Source: Paenibacillus_AB hodogayensis
Lineage (GTDB): Bacteria; Bacillota; Bacilli; Paenibacillales; NBRC-103111
Direction: 5' to 3'
Assembly (NCBI RefSeq): GCF_039536325.1
Contig: NZ_BAAAYO010000001.1
Span: 620,001-684,000, forward strand
DNA length: 64,000 nucleotides
Each line of letters opens with the position of its first letter. The stretch's first letter is position 1. A model generated the notes under the pieces. The model was not told where the DNA came from, ran no database searches, and worked only from the letters and a program-made list of their open reading frames with translations. Position numbers and translations under genes: made by a program. This document shows, piece after piece, positions 1-8,741 of the stretch.

Positions 1-1386
1 CTTGCGGATATGCCGCTCGATCATGGCCGGCGGCTGCAGCCCCAACGACTGATATACCACATATCCGACATTGCGCGCTCCGTAAACGAACATTTTTTCC
101 GGCTTCATAACCAGGATCGTCACAATGTCCTCGGCCACTGCGCTTTGCCGGACCCGAAGACGCGCTTCCGCCTCCTCCCGCTCGAATACGGCCAGCCATT
201 GCTCCGCCCTTTCGGTGCGCTTAACGGCTTTGGCGATCAGACGCAGATGCTCTTTCCAACCCATTTCCATCCAGCCTATTTCCAGGATGGGCGCAACCGC
301 TCTCAGCTGACCGGGATTCAATCCACATCGGTGCAAATGCTCCTTGGCGGCAATAATCAGCTCGGTCCGGTTGTCAAGCAGCACGGCATTGACCTGCTGA
401 GCCGAGCACTCCGTACTGACGAAGACCATCGATTGCGGCTGCTCCAGCTCGTCCGTAGCGATGTATTCGTTGCTTTCCGCAATGGTGACGACCGGCTCCA
501 CGCCGAGCAGAAGCAAATGGCTCGTATATGGGTTCAGCAGCACGGTCACGCGCTGAGAAGAACCGCTATTGTAGGCAGAAGGCGAAGCTCCGGTCTGCTG
601 CTTGAAGCGGCGGCTCAAGTAAAATTCGTCCTTGTAGCCCACCTTCAGCGCAATTTCCCGGAGCGTGCCCGAACCGCTCATCAACAGCTCTATAGCCCGG
701 TGTACGCGCAGCCGCGACAAGTATTCGTTGGGAGAAAAGCCGGTAACCCGCTTAAACGCTATCGAATAATGCGACGGGCTCATGCCGGCCATCTCGGCCA
801 GCTGCTCCCGGGTTATTTTATCGCTATAGTGATTTTCCAGGTAAGCGATGCTGCGTTCCATGGACGGCTGCTCGCCGGCGGGGTATTTGACCTCCTGCTG
901 CTCCAGCAGTTGAAAAATAATGTGGTGAAACAAAATGAGATTTTGAACATGCCTGACCTCGCGAGCCGGCAGCCGGTGAAGATACAACTCCTCCACGTCG
1001 GCTACGATTGCAGGAGCGTATGGAATGAACCGGACAGCCGTGCCGGACGCGACCTCGCTTCTGCGGATCATGGCTTCTGCCGGCATCGAAAGCGCCTGCT
1101 CTTGAGCGGCAATCGAAAGCTTGTAGGCGTGAAGCGGCCAAGACGGGTCAGCGAGCAAAGCGGCCTGGCTATGCGCCGGGAGAACCATCACGCTCCCTTC
1201 AACGACGTCGTAGGCTTGTTCGTCGATCCTGAGCGTCCCTTTGCCGCCGGCGACCGCAATCAGCACGGTAAAGCTCTCGTCTATGGGGGTGATCGGCATA
1301 TTCGAGGTGCCATACAGCGAATGAATGCCGACAACCGTATATAAAGGAAAGCGAGATTCGACCCACTCCGAGACGACGTTGTTCAC
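1..1386 (-). CDS. AraC-family regulator with C-terminal periplasmic-binding-protein-like domain (3' truncated)
   Basis: Reading runs without a stop from a GTG at 1386-1384 off the window edge (462 residues seen). The start is set by GGAGG seven bases upstream. Residues 35-95 look like a cupin sensor (TVLIAVAGGKGTL). Residues 175-275 are the AraC double helix-turn-helix (ITREQLAEMAGMSPSHYS, then LREIALKVGYKDEFYLSRRF). From about 278 on the sequence resembles a siderophore-type binding-protein lobe (LLLLGVEPVVTIAES). This order is the one known for Btr of Bacillus subtilis, which senses ferri-bacillibactin, so an iron/siderophore-responsive activator is a plausible inference. Its target would lie beyond the left edge or be unlinked. 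The C-terminal end is missing, so domain completeness cannot be judged. Confidence 0.85.
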   Translation of the reverse strand, partial: MNNVVSEWVESRFPLYTVVGIHSLYGTSNMPITPIDESFTVLIAVAGGKGTLRIDEQAYDVVEGSVMVLPAHSQAALLADPSWPLHAYKLSIAAQEQALSMPAEAMIRRSEVASGTAVRFIPYAPAIVADVEELYLHRLPAREVRHVQNLILFHHIIFQLLEQQEVKYPAGEQPSMERSIAYLENHYSDKITREQLAEMAGMSPSHYSIAFKRVTGFSPNEYLSRLRVHRAIELLMSGSGTLREIALKVGYKDEFYLSRRFKQQTGASPSAYNSGSSQRVTVLLNPYTSHLLLLGVEPVVTIAESNEYIATDELEQPQSMVFVSTECSAQQVNAVLLDNRTELIIAAKEHLHRCGLNPGQLRAVAPILEIGWMEMGWKEHLRLIAKAVKRTERAEQWLAVFEREEAEARLRVRQSAVAEDIVTILVMKPEKMFVYGARNVGYVVYQSLGLQPPAMIERHIRK

Positions 1387-1535
1387 AGCCGAGCCTCCGT
1401 TCTACGTTCCGTTAAAAAGAACCGCTTGCGGCTCTTTAGCCTCATTGTAAGCGATTCGGGGCCGGTTATGAAGTATAAACCATATCCATCAAGCGGAGCC
1501 CCTAGTTCGGCGCTTCCTAACACGACCGGTCACGC

Positions 1536-1600
1536 AAAAAAACACCCGGCGGGACGGAGCATGAACGAAGAACGCTCATGACCGTCCGCAGGGTGTTTTC
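1536..1600 (-). terminator. Rho-independent terminator after tal
   Basis: On the minus strand, AAAACACCCTGCGGACGG pairs with CCGTC..CGGGTGTTTT across a loop that itself contains an ATGAGCG/CGTTCAT inner stem, followed by a T run (1536-1542 on the plus strand as A's). It lies 15 bases past the tal stop and closes the zwf-tkt-tal operon. Confidence 0.75.
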
Positions 1601-1614
1601 GGTGTCATCGCTTA

Positions 1615-2283
1615 TTAAGCCTGGGTCGTTTTTTTCCAGTCGGCGGCGAATTTCTCCATTCCTTGATCGGTCAAAGGATGCTTGGAGATTTGTTCGATGA
1701 CCGAGAACGGAATCGTCGCGATATGCGCGCCGGCCATCGCAACCCGGGTCACGTGATCCGGATGACGGACGGAGGCGGCAATAATTTGCGCGTCCAGGTT
1801 ATGCGTACGGAACAATTCGGCGACTTTGACGATCAGCTGCACGCCGTCTTCCGAAATGTCGTCCAGACGTCCCAGGAACGGCGAGACGTAGGTGGCGCCT
1901 GCACGGGCGGCCAACAGCGCCTGGTTTACAGTGAAAATGAGCGTGACATTCGTTTTCACGCCTTTTTTGTTCAAATACCGGCAAGCCTCCAAGCCTTCCA
2001 GCGTCATTGGCAGCTTGATGGTAATGTTTTTGTCATTATTGTTGATCTTGATCAGTTCGTTCGCTTGGGCGATCATCTCTTCGGCCGTAAGCGCATCGGG
2101 CGTCACTTCCGCCGACACGGACTCCACTTCGGGCACTTCCCGCAAAATCTCCGCGATCCGGTCTTCGAACTTGACGCCTTCCTTGGCGACCAAAGACGGG
2201 TTCGTCGTTACGCCGGACAAGATGCCGATCTTATACGCTTTTTTGATTTGCTCCACGTTGGCCGTATCGATAAAAAACTTCAC
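1615..2283 (-). CDS. tal: Transaldolase / fructose-6-phosphate aldolase-like (TalC type)
   Basis: 222 residues, the short single-domain TalC/Tal class (about 212-222 residues), a TIM barrel that moves a dihydroxyacetone unit between sugar phosphates in the cytoplasmic non-oxidative pentose phosphate pathway. The Schiff-base lysine is K90 in ITIKLPMTLEGL; GVTTNPS (24-30) and the C-terminal ADWKK tail are also typical. Start is GTG at 2283 behind GGAGG with nine bases of spacing. It is the last gene of a zwf-tkt-tal operon, 37 bases after tkt. Transaldolase rather than aldolase activity is inferred from the neighbours; sequence alone does not separate them. Confidence 0.93.
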   Translation of the reverse strand: MKFFIDTANVEQIKKAYKIGILSGVTTNPSLVAKEGVKFEDRIAEILREVPEVESVSAEVTPDALTAEEMIAQANELIKINNNDKNITIKLPMTLEGLEACRYLNKKGVKTNVTLIFTVNQALLAARAGATYVSPFLGRLDDISEDGVQLIVKVAELFRTHNLDAQIIAASVRHPDHVTRVAMAGAHIATIPFSVIEQISKHPLTDQGMEKFAADWKKTTQA

Positions 2284-2320
2284 AGGTCCTTACCTCCGCT
2301 TTTTTAATGGATGTTTGCCG

Positions 2321-4315
2321 TTACTTCAACAGTTCTTTCGCCAGACGGACGACATGGTCCGCGGAGAAGCCAAAGTATTCCATGACCTCTCCGCCCGGGC
2401 CGGATGCGCCGAACGTGTCGATCGACAGCACTTTGCCGTCCGCTCCCGCGTAACGTTCCCAGCCGAGCGAGATGCCCGCTTCGATCGCCACCCGCTTCGT
2501 TACGGAAGCCGGAAGAACGGCTTGCTTGTAGGCTTCGGGCTGACGGTCGAACAGCTCCCGGCTCGGCATGGCGACGACGCGCACCGAGCGGTTATCCCGT
2601 TCCAGCTCCGCCTTGGCGCTCACGGCCAGCGATACTTCCGACCCGGTTGCGATCAGAATCACGTCCGGCTTGTCGTCGGTTTCCACGAGAACGTAAGCGC
2701 CTTTGGCCACCTTCTCGACATTGCCCTTCGTCGCCTCGTATACGGGCAGGTTTTGCCGGCTCAGCACCAGCGCTACCGGACCTTCGCTCTGCTGCAAGGC
2801 GTACGCCCAGGCGCTCGCCGTTTCATTCGCGTCTGTCGGCCGGATGACCGTAAGACCCGGAATCGTGCGCAGCGCAGCCAGATGCTCGACAGGCTCGTGC
2901 GTAGGTCCGTCCTCCCCGACGGCGATCGAATCGTGGGTAAAGACGTAGATGACCGGCAGCTTTTGCAGCGCAGCGAGACGAATCGACGGGCGCAAATAGT
3001 CGCTGAAGACGAAGAACGTGCTTACGAACGGCTTGACGCCCCCGTGCAGAGCCATGCCGTTGCCGGCCGCTCCCATCGCATGCTCGCGCACGCCGAAGTA
3101 GACGTTGCGTCCTGCATAGGATTCGACGGCAAATGTCTGCTCTCCTGCTATATCCGTCATCGTGGAATGCGATAAATCCGCGCTGCCCCCGAACAGGGAC
3201 GGAACGAGCTTCACGAAGTGATTGATCGCCTGGCCGCTTGCGACGCGGGTCGATAAGGCTTTGGACGGGTCGAACGAGAGAGTGTCGGCCGCGTCCAGCA
3301 GAACGGAGCCGCCGATCGCCTGCTCGAGTTCCCCTCCAAGCTGCGGATGCTGCGCCTTGTAAGCCGCAAACAGCTTGTTCCATTCCTCTTCCTTGGCTTC
3401 GCCCTGCTGCTTGAGCTGTCCGAAGTGCGCCTTCACTTCTTCCGGAACGGTGAACTCTTCTTCATGCGGCCAGCCGTATACCGCCTTGGTCGCCTTTGCC
3501 TCTTCCTTTCCGAGCGGGGCGCCGTGCGCTTTGTTCGTTCCGGCGACCTTGCTGCCGTAGCCGATAATCGTGCGCACTTCAATAAGCGTAGGCTGCGAGT
3601 CGTGGTTCTTGGCCGCTTTGATCGCTTCGGCGATCCGCGCCACGTCGTTGCCGTCCTCGACCCGAATATAGTGCCAGTTGGCCGACTCCGCCCGTTTCTG
3701 GATATGTTCACCGAAGCTCAGGTTCAGATCGCCGTCCAGCGAAATATCGTTCGAATCGTACAGGACGATCAGCTTGCCGAGCTTCATATGGCCCGCCATC
3801 GACATCGCCTCGTAAGAAATGCCTTCCATCAGGCAGCCGTCCCCGACAAGCGCGTACGTGAAATGGTCCACGACCGGATAGCCGTCCTGGTTGAACTTCG
3901 CCGCCAGATGCGCTTCGGCCATCGCCATCCCAACCGCCATCGCAACCCCTTGGCCCAATGGGCCTGTCGTGGCATCGACCCCATCCGTATGACCGAATTC
4001 GGGATGCCCCGGCGTCTTGCTGTTCAGCTTGCGGAACTGCTTCAGATCGTCCAGCGACACTTGGTATCCCGACAAATGCAGCAAACTGTACAGCAAAGCG
4101 GAGCCGTGACCGGCGGACAGCACGAAGCGGTCGCGGTTGAACCAGCGGGCGTTGCCCGGATTATGGTTCAGCAGCTTGGCCCAGAGGGCGTACGCCATCG
4201 GAGCAGCGCCCATCGGAAGTCCGGGATGGCCGGAATTGGCGCTGTTGATGGCGTCGATGGACAAGGTGCGGATCGTATCGATCGCTAATTGATCAATGGT
4301 TTGCGTGATAGGCAT
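2321..4315 (-). CDS. tkt: Transketolase
   Basis: 664 residues, full length for bacterial transketolase, a thiamine-diphosphate enzyme that transfers two-carbon ketol units between pentose phosphates. The diphosphate-binding GDG motif is at 158-160 (ALVGDGCLMEGISYEA) followed by the usual acidic/asparagine metal ligands (YDSNDIS). Histidines H30 (SGHPG) and H70 (SAGHGS) match conserved active-site positions; the pyrimidine domain has GVREHAMG and THDSIAVGEDGPTHEP. The start ATG lies inside the end of zwf (23-base overlap) with AAGGAAGG eight bases upstream, which implies translational coupling. Cytoplasmic; same operon as zwf and tal. Confidence 0.97.
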   Translation of the reverse strand: MPITQTIDQLAIDTIRTLSIDAINSANSGHPGLPMGAAPMAYALWAKLLNHNPGNARWFNRDRFVLSAGHGSALLYSLLHLSGYQVSLDDLKQFRKLNSKTPGHPEFGHTDGVDATTGPLGQGVAMAVGMAMAEAHLAAKFNQDGYPVVDHFTYALVGDGCLMEGISYEAMSMAGHMKLGKLIVLYDSNDISLDGDLNLSFGEHIQKRAESANWHYIRVEDGNDVARIAEAIKAAKNHDSQPTLIEVRTIIGYGSKVAGTNKAHGAPLGKEEAKATKAVYGWPHEEEFTVPEEVKAHFGQLKQQGEAKEEEWNKLFAAYKAQHPQLGGELEQAIGGSVLLDAADTLSFDPSKALSTRVASGQAINHFVKLVPSLFGGSADLSHSTMTDIAGEQTFAVESYAGRNVYFGVREHAMGAAGNGMALHGGVKPFVSTFFVFSDYLRPSIRLAALQKLPVIYVFTHDSIAVGEDGPTHEPVEHLAALRTIPGLTVIRPTDANETASAWAYALQQSEGPVALVLSRQNLPVYEATKGNVEKVAKGAYVLVETDDKPDVILIATGSEVSLAVSAKAELERDNRSVRVVAMPSRELFDRQPEAYKQAVLPASVTKRVAIEAGISLGWERYAGADGKVLSIDTFGASGPGGEVMEYFGFSADHVVRLAKELLK

Positions 4316-5825
4316 ACTGGTTTCCTTCCTTCATCTCGATTTCTTGTTCGTTTCGGGAATCGGACCACCACCGGTGGCCGTTCTCCGCAAGCAGCGCGTC
4401 GGACTCGGCGGGGCCTTCGGAGCCGGCCGCATACAGACGCAGCGGAACGAGGTTGTCCGCGAACGCCTCCAAAATCGGCTGAACCCACGCCCAGGACCAT
4501 TCGACTTCGTCCCAATGGGCAAAAAACGTGGCGTCTCCGCGCAGCGCGTCACCAATCAAATTCTCGTAGGCTTCGGGAACGTCGTCCGGGTTCGCCTGAA
4601 GATCGATGCGGATCGGCTCCGACGCTGCGGAACGCCGCGGGTCGTTCGCTTTGGAACGCAGCGTAATGCCTTCTTCGGGACCGATGTCCACGACAAGCAG
4701 ATCGTGCGCGGCGCCTTCGTCCTCAGCCGTGGGCAAAGGCTGTCCCGGCAGCCGCTCGAACTCCACGACGATACGCGTGGATTTACCGCTCATCCGCTTG
4801 CCTGTGCGGATGTAAAAAGGAACGCCGCGCCAGAACGGATCGTCGAGCAGCAGTCTTGCGGCGATAAACGTGTCGTTCGCCGACTCCGCGTCGATGCCCG
4901 GCTCGGCCGTATAGCCGACTACCGGCGTTCCCTGAACGGTTCCCGCCGCGTACTGCCCGCGGACGACGTGGGCCTTTGCCTCCTCTTTGGTCAACGGCCG
5001 GAGCGCCTGCACGGCCTTCTTCTTCCGGACGCCGGCCTTCTCGTCGGCCTGCCCGGCGGGAAGGTGGGCCGCCAGCATCATCAGCAGCTGAAGCATATGG
5101 TTCTGGAACATATCCCGGATGGCGCCCGAGTGATCGTAATAGCCCGCTCTTTCTTCGACGCCGACGGTTTCGGCGGCCGTAATCTGCACGCTGGCGATGC
5201 GGCGGCCCGTCCATAGCGCCTGGAAGGCCGGATGGCTGCGGGGCAGCGCTTCGAGCTTCTGCACCATAGGCTTGCCGAGGTAATGGTCGATGCGGAATAT
5301 TTCATGCTCCGCGAACGCTTGGTTCAGCTTCCGGTTTAAATCCCGGGCGGACGGCAAATCCCTGCCGAACGGCTTCTCGATCACCAGCCGCTTCCAGCCG
5401 TCGGCGGAGCCAAGCCCGCTTTCCTGAATGTTCGCTGCGATCGGCTCGAAAAATTCCGGTCCCACCGACAAATAGAACAGACGGTTCGGCGTTAGACGAA
5501 GCTCCTGTTCCCGGCTTTCGATCATATCCAGCAGCTTGCGGTAATCGTCTTTGCGGCCGACATCCAGCACGCAGTAACGGAATGCATCCAAAAACCGCTC
5601 CACGGCCGCGGCATCGTCCTGCACCTTCCGTCTGGAAAACGTGCGGATCGATCGCTCGACGTTGCCCCGGAAGGTCTCGTCCGACAGCTCTCTTCGTCCA
5701 AGCCCGATCAGGGCGAACGATGGCGGCAGCTTCCCGTCGAGAAACAAATTATACAAGGCAGGGTAAATTTTGCGTTTGGCCAAATCCCCTGTCGCTCCAA
5801 ATAAGACAAATGTGGTCGGCTCCAT
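4293..5825 (-). CDS. zwf: Glucose-6-phosphate 1-dehydrogenase
   Basis: 510 residues when started at the ATG at 5825, chosen because GGAAGGAG sits eight bases upstream and the Rossmann motif then begins at once (FVLFGATGDLAKRK, residues 6-19). The reading frame stays open another 58 codons upstream, but that stretch is low-quality and overlaps the divergent promoter. K151 (VIEKPFG) and H181 in RIDHYLGK are the substrate-binding and catalytic-base positions of the family. The enzyme oxidises glucose 6-phosphate with NADP as the entry to the oxidative pentose phosphate pathway. It overlaps tkt; no 6-phosphogluconolactonase or gnd gene follows in this window. Confidence 0.96.
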   Translation of the reverse strand: MEPTTFVLFGATGDLAKRKIYPALYNLFLDGKLPPSFALIGLGRRELSDETFRGNVERSIRTFSRRKVQDDAAAVERFLDAFRYCVLDVGRKDDYRKLLDMIESREQELRLTPNRLFYLSVGPEFFEPIAANIQESGLGSADGWKRLVIEKPFGRDLPSARDLNRKLNQAFAEHEIFRIDHYLGKPMVQKLEALPRSHPAFQALWTGRRIASVQITAAETVGVEERAGYYDHSGAIRDMFQNHMLQLLMMLAAHLPAGQADEKAGVRKKKAVQALRPLTKEEAKAHVVRGQYAAGTVQGTPVVGYTAEPGIDAESANDTFIAARLLLDDPFWRGVPFYIRTGKRMSGKSTRIVVEFERLPGQPLPTAEDEGAAHDLLVVDIGPEEGITLRSKANDPRRSAASEPIRIDLQANPDDVPEAYENLIGDALRGDATFFAHWDEVEWSWAWVQPILEAFADNLVPLRLYAAGSEGPAESDALLAENGHRWWSDSRNEQEIEMKEGNQYAYHANH

Positions 5826-6031
5826 ATCCCATACTCCTTCCGGCAGCTCTCTACGCCCGTCGGGCGGCAGCGGCGGCAACGCATCCGCACTCCCGTCCGC
5901 AGGCTCCGGTACCCGTCGCAAGCCGCGAACGCTTCGCGTCTGACAGCATACTGGTTTCTTCGTCGTATTTCTACTATAATACGAATACCCCCTATGCAAG
6001 TAATTAATATATTTGACAGGAGCTATAGACC
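5826..6031. promoter_or_regulatory. Divergent promoter region between zwf operon and LysR gene
   Basis: About 200 bases between opposed start codons; AT-rich only near 5960-6015. A plus-strand TATAAT occurs at 5975-5980 and a minus-strand TTACTT-16-TATTAT can be read across 6001-5974, both with weak -35 boxes, as expected for activated promoters. The 5977-6003 segment has loose dyad symmetry (TACGAATA ... TGCAAGTA), a possible LysR-type T-N11-A site. The assignment as a LysR operator is inference. Confidence 0.45.
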
Positions 6032-6922
6032 ATGTCTATGGGTAACAATTACGAGCTGTACAAGGTATTCTATTGGGCCGCGAAGACAGGCAGCCTGAGT
6101 CAGGCGGCCAAGGCGCTGTTTCTCACCCAACCGAGCGTCAGCCATGCCATCAAGCAGTTGGAGGACCGGTTCGGCTTCCCTTTGTTTTACCGCAACCCCA
6201 AGGGCGTCTCGTTGACGCAGGAGGGGACCATCCTGTATTCCTATATCGAGCAATCCCACATTCTCATCACGTTGGCCGAAGAGAAAATGGCTGCGCTTAA
6301 AAACTTGGACAGCGGAGAACTGCGCATCGGCGGAAGCGATTCGCTGTTCAAGCATTATTTGCTGCCTTTTCTGGAGGAGTTTCATGAGCGGCATCCCGGC
6401 GTCCGGCTGCACCTGAACCATGGGACGACGCCGGAGGTCATCGCTTTTTTGAAGGAGGGGCAGATCGATCTCGGCGTCGTTCGCATGCCAATCGTCGATC
6501 CGCAGCTTGAGGTAAGGGAGAGCATTCAGCTGCAGGATTGCTTTGTGGCGGGGCCCCATTATGCCGCGCTCCAGGGCGAGGCGCTGTCGCTCGACAGGCT
6601 GCTCGGCTACCCGATCATTCTGTTCTCGCGCAACAGCCGGGCGCGCATGGCGATTACGGAGCTATTTCAAAGCTACGGCTACAGCCTCAAGCCCGAGATC
6701 GAGGTCGGGAGCGTAGATTTGCTGATCGAATTTGCGCGGAGAGGACTGGGCATTTCGTATGTAACCCGGGAGTTTGTCACGAAGGAGCTGGAGGACGGCT
6801 CGCTGTTCGAGATTCGTCTCGACGTGCAGCTGCCGCCCTCTCACGTGGGGATTATGACGATGCGCAATATGCCGCTATCCAGCGCGGCGCACCGGTTTAT
6901 CGAACTGACATGGAAGCCGTGA
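6032..6922 (+). CDS. LysR-family transcriptional regulator
   Basis: 296 residues, the normal LTTR length. The winged helix-turn-helix spans about 8-65 (SLSQAAKALFLTQPSVSHAI) and the rest is the two-lobed effector domain (LRIGGSDSLFKHYLLPFLEEF; GLGISYVTREFV). ATG at 6032 has AGGAG nine bases upstream; an ATG two codons later is the alternative. Divergent from zwf-tkt-tal, so by the usual LysR arrangement it may control that operon and itself; the effector is unknown. It converges on the deacetylase gene with only 17 bases between stop codons and no visible terminator. Confidence 0.9.
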   Translation: MSMGNNYELYKVFYWAAKTGSLSQAAKALFLTQPSVSHAIKQLEDRFGFPLFYRNPKGVSLTQEGTILYSYIEQSHILITLAEEKMAALKNLDSGELRIGGSDSLFKHYLLPFLEEFHERHPGVRLHLNHGTTPEVIAFLKEGQIDLGVVRMPIVDPQLEVRESIQLQDCFVAGPHYAALQGEALSLDRLLGYPIILFSRNSRARMAITELFQSYGYSLKPEIEVGSVDLLIEFARRGLGISYVTREFVTKELEDGSLFEIRLDVQLPPSHVGIMTMRNMPLSSAAHRFIELTWKP

Positions 6923-6939
6923 ACGGCGGCAACAGGCGG

Positions 6940-7848
6940 TCATACGCCTCGTTGGCGGTCGCGGAGGTCTCTCCACTTGATCAGCCGAATGCCTTCGGAT
7001 CGAATGACGTCTTGAACCTCTTCGTCCCGGAATACGTCCCATTCGTACCGCCGCAGCTGCCACGTATCCAGCACGGCCTTCGTTTCCGCCGTATCTGCGG
7101 CTGGATGACAGATGAGTTCGGTGACGCCGGGACGAAGCTGCCGAAGCGTATCGATGACCGCGCGTTTGGTATGTTCGTAACCCACCTGTTCCATCTGCTG
7201 CGGATAATAAGGCAGAATAATCATCCGGTCGGGCAGCGCCACCCCTTTGTTCTCCGCCATGCGTACGATCTCGGCCGGGTCGATCTGGGCCATCATCGCC
7301 CGCTGCTCGTCCTGCAGCACTTTCGGAAAACGAAACGGCAGCCCGAAGGCCGCGCACAGGTCAAACACGATGTCCATAAAATGCCTTCCCGTATACAAGC
7401 CGAGCAGACTGCACAGATGGTCGTCGACATGGGTCACGTCGATGCCGCGGGCTAGCGCCCATTCGAGCTGCGCGGCGATCTCGGCGCGAATCTGATCGGG
7501 ATCGGCCCGCTCCACCTGCCGGCTGTCCGCGGGAAAACGGCCGTATTCGTTCACGAGCGAATTCGTCGAGCCCGCACGGTGCACCGGTCCCCAATTGTAG
7601 TAGACCCCGCTTGTAAAGGTTAGATGGACGCCGAAGTCAAAATCGATGTTCGGATGCCGCGCAGCGATTCGCACCGCATCCAGCGCCCACGGACAAGGAA
7701 TCATCAATGACGTCGAGGTAATAAACCGACCGGTCATCAGATCGCCGATCGCCTCGTTCGCCCCGTGCAGCATGCCGAAATCGTCCGCAGTCACAATCAA
7801 TTGCCGTTCCCCGCCCGACTGCTCGAGCCCATTATTCGTTTCGTTCAA
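6940..7848 (-). CDS. YdjC/ChbG-family carbohydrate deacetylase
   Basis: About 302 residues from TTG at 7848, picked because GGAGG lies eight bases before it; the frame is open to a TTG at 7896 but without a good ribosome site. VTADDFGM near the N-terminus (D22, D23), VHLTFTS, and THVDDHLCSL are metal and catalytic motifs of the YdjC family, which includes chitooligosaccharide deacetylase ChbG. Predicted cytoplasmic, no signal peptide. It is the most downstream gene of the long minus-strand carbohydrate run, separated from the creatininase-family gene by a terminator at 7951-7981, so it probably has its own promoter. Natural substrate not predictable beyond an acetylated sugar or oligosaccharide. 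Confidence 0.85.
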   Translation of the reverse strand: MNETNNGLEQSGGERQLIVTADDFGMLHGANEAIGDLMTGRFITSTSLMIPCPWALDAVRIAARHPNIDFDFGVHLTFTSGVYYNWGPVHRAGSTNSLVNEYGRFPADSRQVERADPDQIRAEIAAQLEWALARGIDVTHVDDHLCSLLGLYTGRHFMDIVFDLCAAFGLPFRFPKVLQDEQRAMMAQIDPAEIVRMAENKGVALPDRMIILPYYPQQMEQVGYEHTKRAVIDTLRQLRPGVTELICHPAADTAETKAVLDTWQLRRYEWDVFRDEEVQDVIRSEGIRLIKWRDLRDRQRGV

Positions 7849-7950
7849 ACCGTCCACCTCCGGCGTCATCCAGCGGGCTTCGCCCAGCTTCAACAATCAA
7901 GTGTATCCGTTCATTCTAAAGATAGGCTAATCCGAATCTTAAGATTACCT

Positions 7951-7981
7951 AAAAAAAACGGCGGGGCGCTTGGCCCCGCCG
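7951..7981 (-). terminator. Rho-independent terminator
   Basis: Perfect stem CGGCGGGGC / GCCCCGCCG with a four-base loop, then eight T's on the minus strand. It lies 22 bases past the creatininase-family stop codon and ends that transcription unit. Confidence 0.9.
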
Positions 7982-8002
7982 AAAGTCGGCATCGTCTTAC
8001 GT

Positions 8003-8695
8003 TCAAGCGCGGTCCCGGATCGCCTCCTCCACTTTCTCCGACAACGCGCGAACGACCCGTTCCCGGACCCGCTCCCCTTCTGCGGGGTCGGCAAGGCTCG
8101 GGAAGCCGTTGATGCCGCCCGATTCCGGCTGGAGGCGGTAGCGGGAATGGACCATGTGCCACGGCTTGCGGAAGGCGAAGTCCCGGACCCGGTCCATATA
8201 GACGGGTGAGCCGACAGCCATCGCCGCCTCCGTCTCGCCTTTGTCCGCATGGTGGATACCGGCAATGCCGGCTTCGGTCCACCAATTCCAGCACGCCGGC
8301 TTGAAGTCCGGGTACGTCTCCCACACGGCGTAAAAGCCCAGCTCGCAGGGGGCCTTGTTGGCCCCGTGCCCGCTTACGTAAATTTGCTTGCGAAACCCGT
8401 GGAAGCAAAACATCATCGACAAGTCTCTGACGATACGGGACAGCGTGTCCGCGGAAACCCCTACCGTTCCCGGATATTCCTTCATCGCGTCGGCAAAGCC
8501 GTAATGGATTGCCGGAGCCAGCACCGCCCCCGTCGCCTCTGCCAAGCGGCGCGCGAAATAAATCGCCGTATCGTTGTCGAGACCGAGCGTCAGGTGGGGC
8601 CCATGCGCCTCCACGAGCCCGATCGGGATGAGGACCGGCAAGTTCCGGTCGACGTCCGCCAGCTCCTCGTTCGTCAGCTTCGCCCATTCGATCAT
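8003..8695 (-). CDS. Creatininase-family amidohydrolase
   Basis: 230 residues from ATG at 8695 (AAAGGAG eight bases upstream); the longer open frame to 8932 overlaps the preceding gene and is not needed. Creatininase-fold metal ligands are visible: E29 and H31 in GLVEAHGPH, D40 in TLGLDND, then SGHGANK and the later GETEAAM glutamate. The family hydrolyses cyclic or linear amides such as creatinine or formamide intermediates using Zn/Mn. In sugar clusters such genes often accompany FAD oxidoreductases, as here: the FAD enzyme ends 46 bases upstream. The actual substrate is unknown. Cytoplasmic. Confidence 0.88.
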   Translation of the reverse strand: MIEWAKLTNEELADVDRNLPVLIPIGLVEAHGPHLTLGLDNDTAIYFARRLAEATGAVLAPAIHYGFADAMKEYPGTVGVSADTLSRIVRDLSMMFCFHGFRKQIYVSGHGANKAPCELGFYAVWETYPDFKPACWNWWTEAGIAGIHHADKGETEAAMAVGSPVYMDRVRDFAFRKPWHMVHSRYRLQPESGGINGFPSLADPAEGERVRERVVRALSEKVEEAIRDRA

Positions 8696-8741
8696 GTACG
8701 TTCGCTCCTTTCGCACCCCAAGCTGTGCTCCATGATTCCCT

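Noticed and set aside
10..1344. 444-codon plus-strand open frame
   Set aside because: It is the antisense shadow of the AraC regulator on the minus strand, whose HTH and binding-protein motifs are clear; high GC keeps opposite frames open.
6923..6939. Terminator between the LysR and YdjC genes
   Set aside because: Only 17 bases, no inverted repeat or T run.
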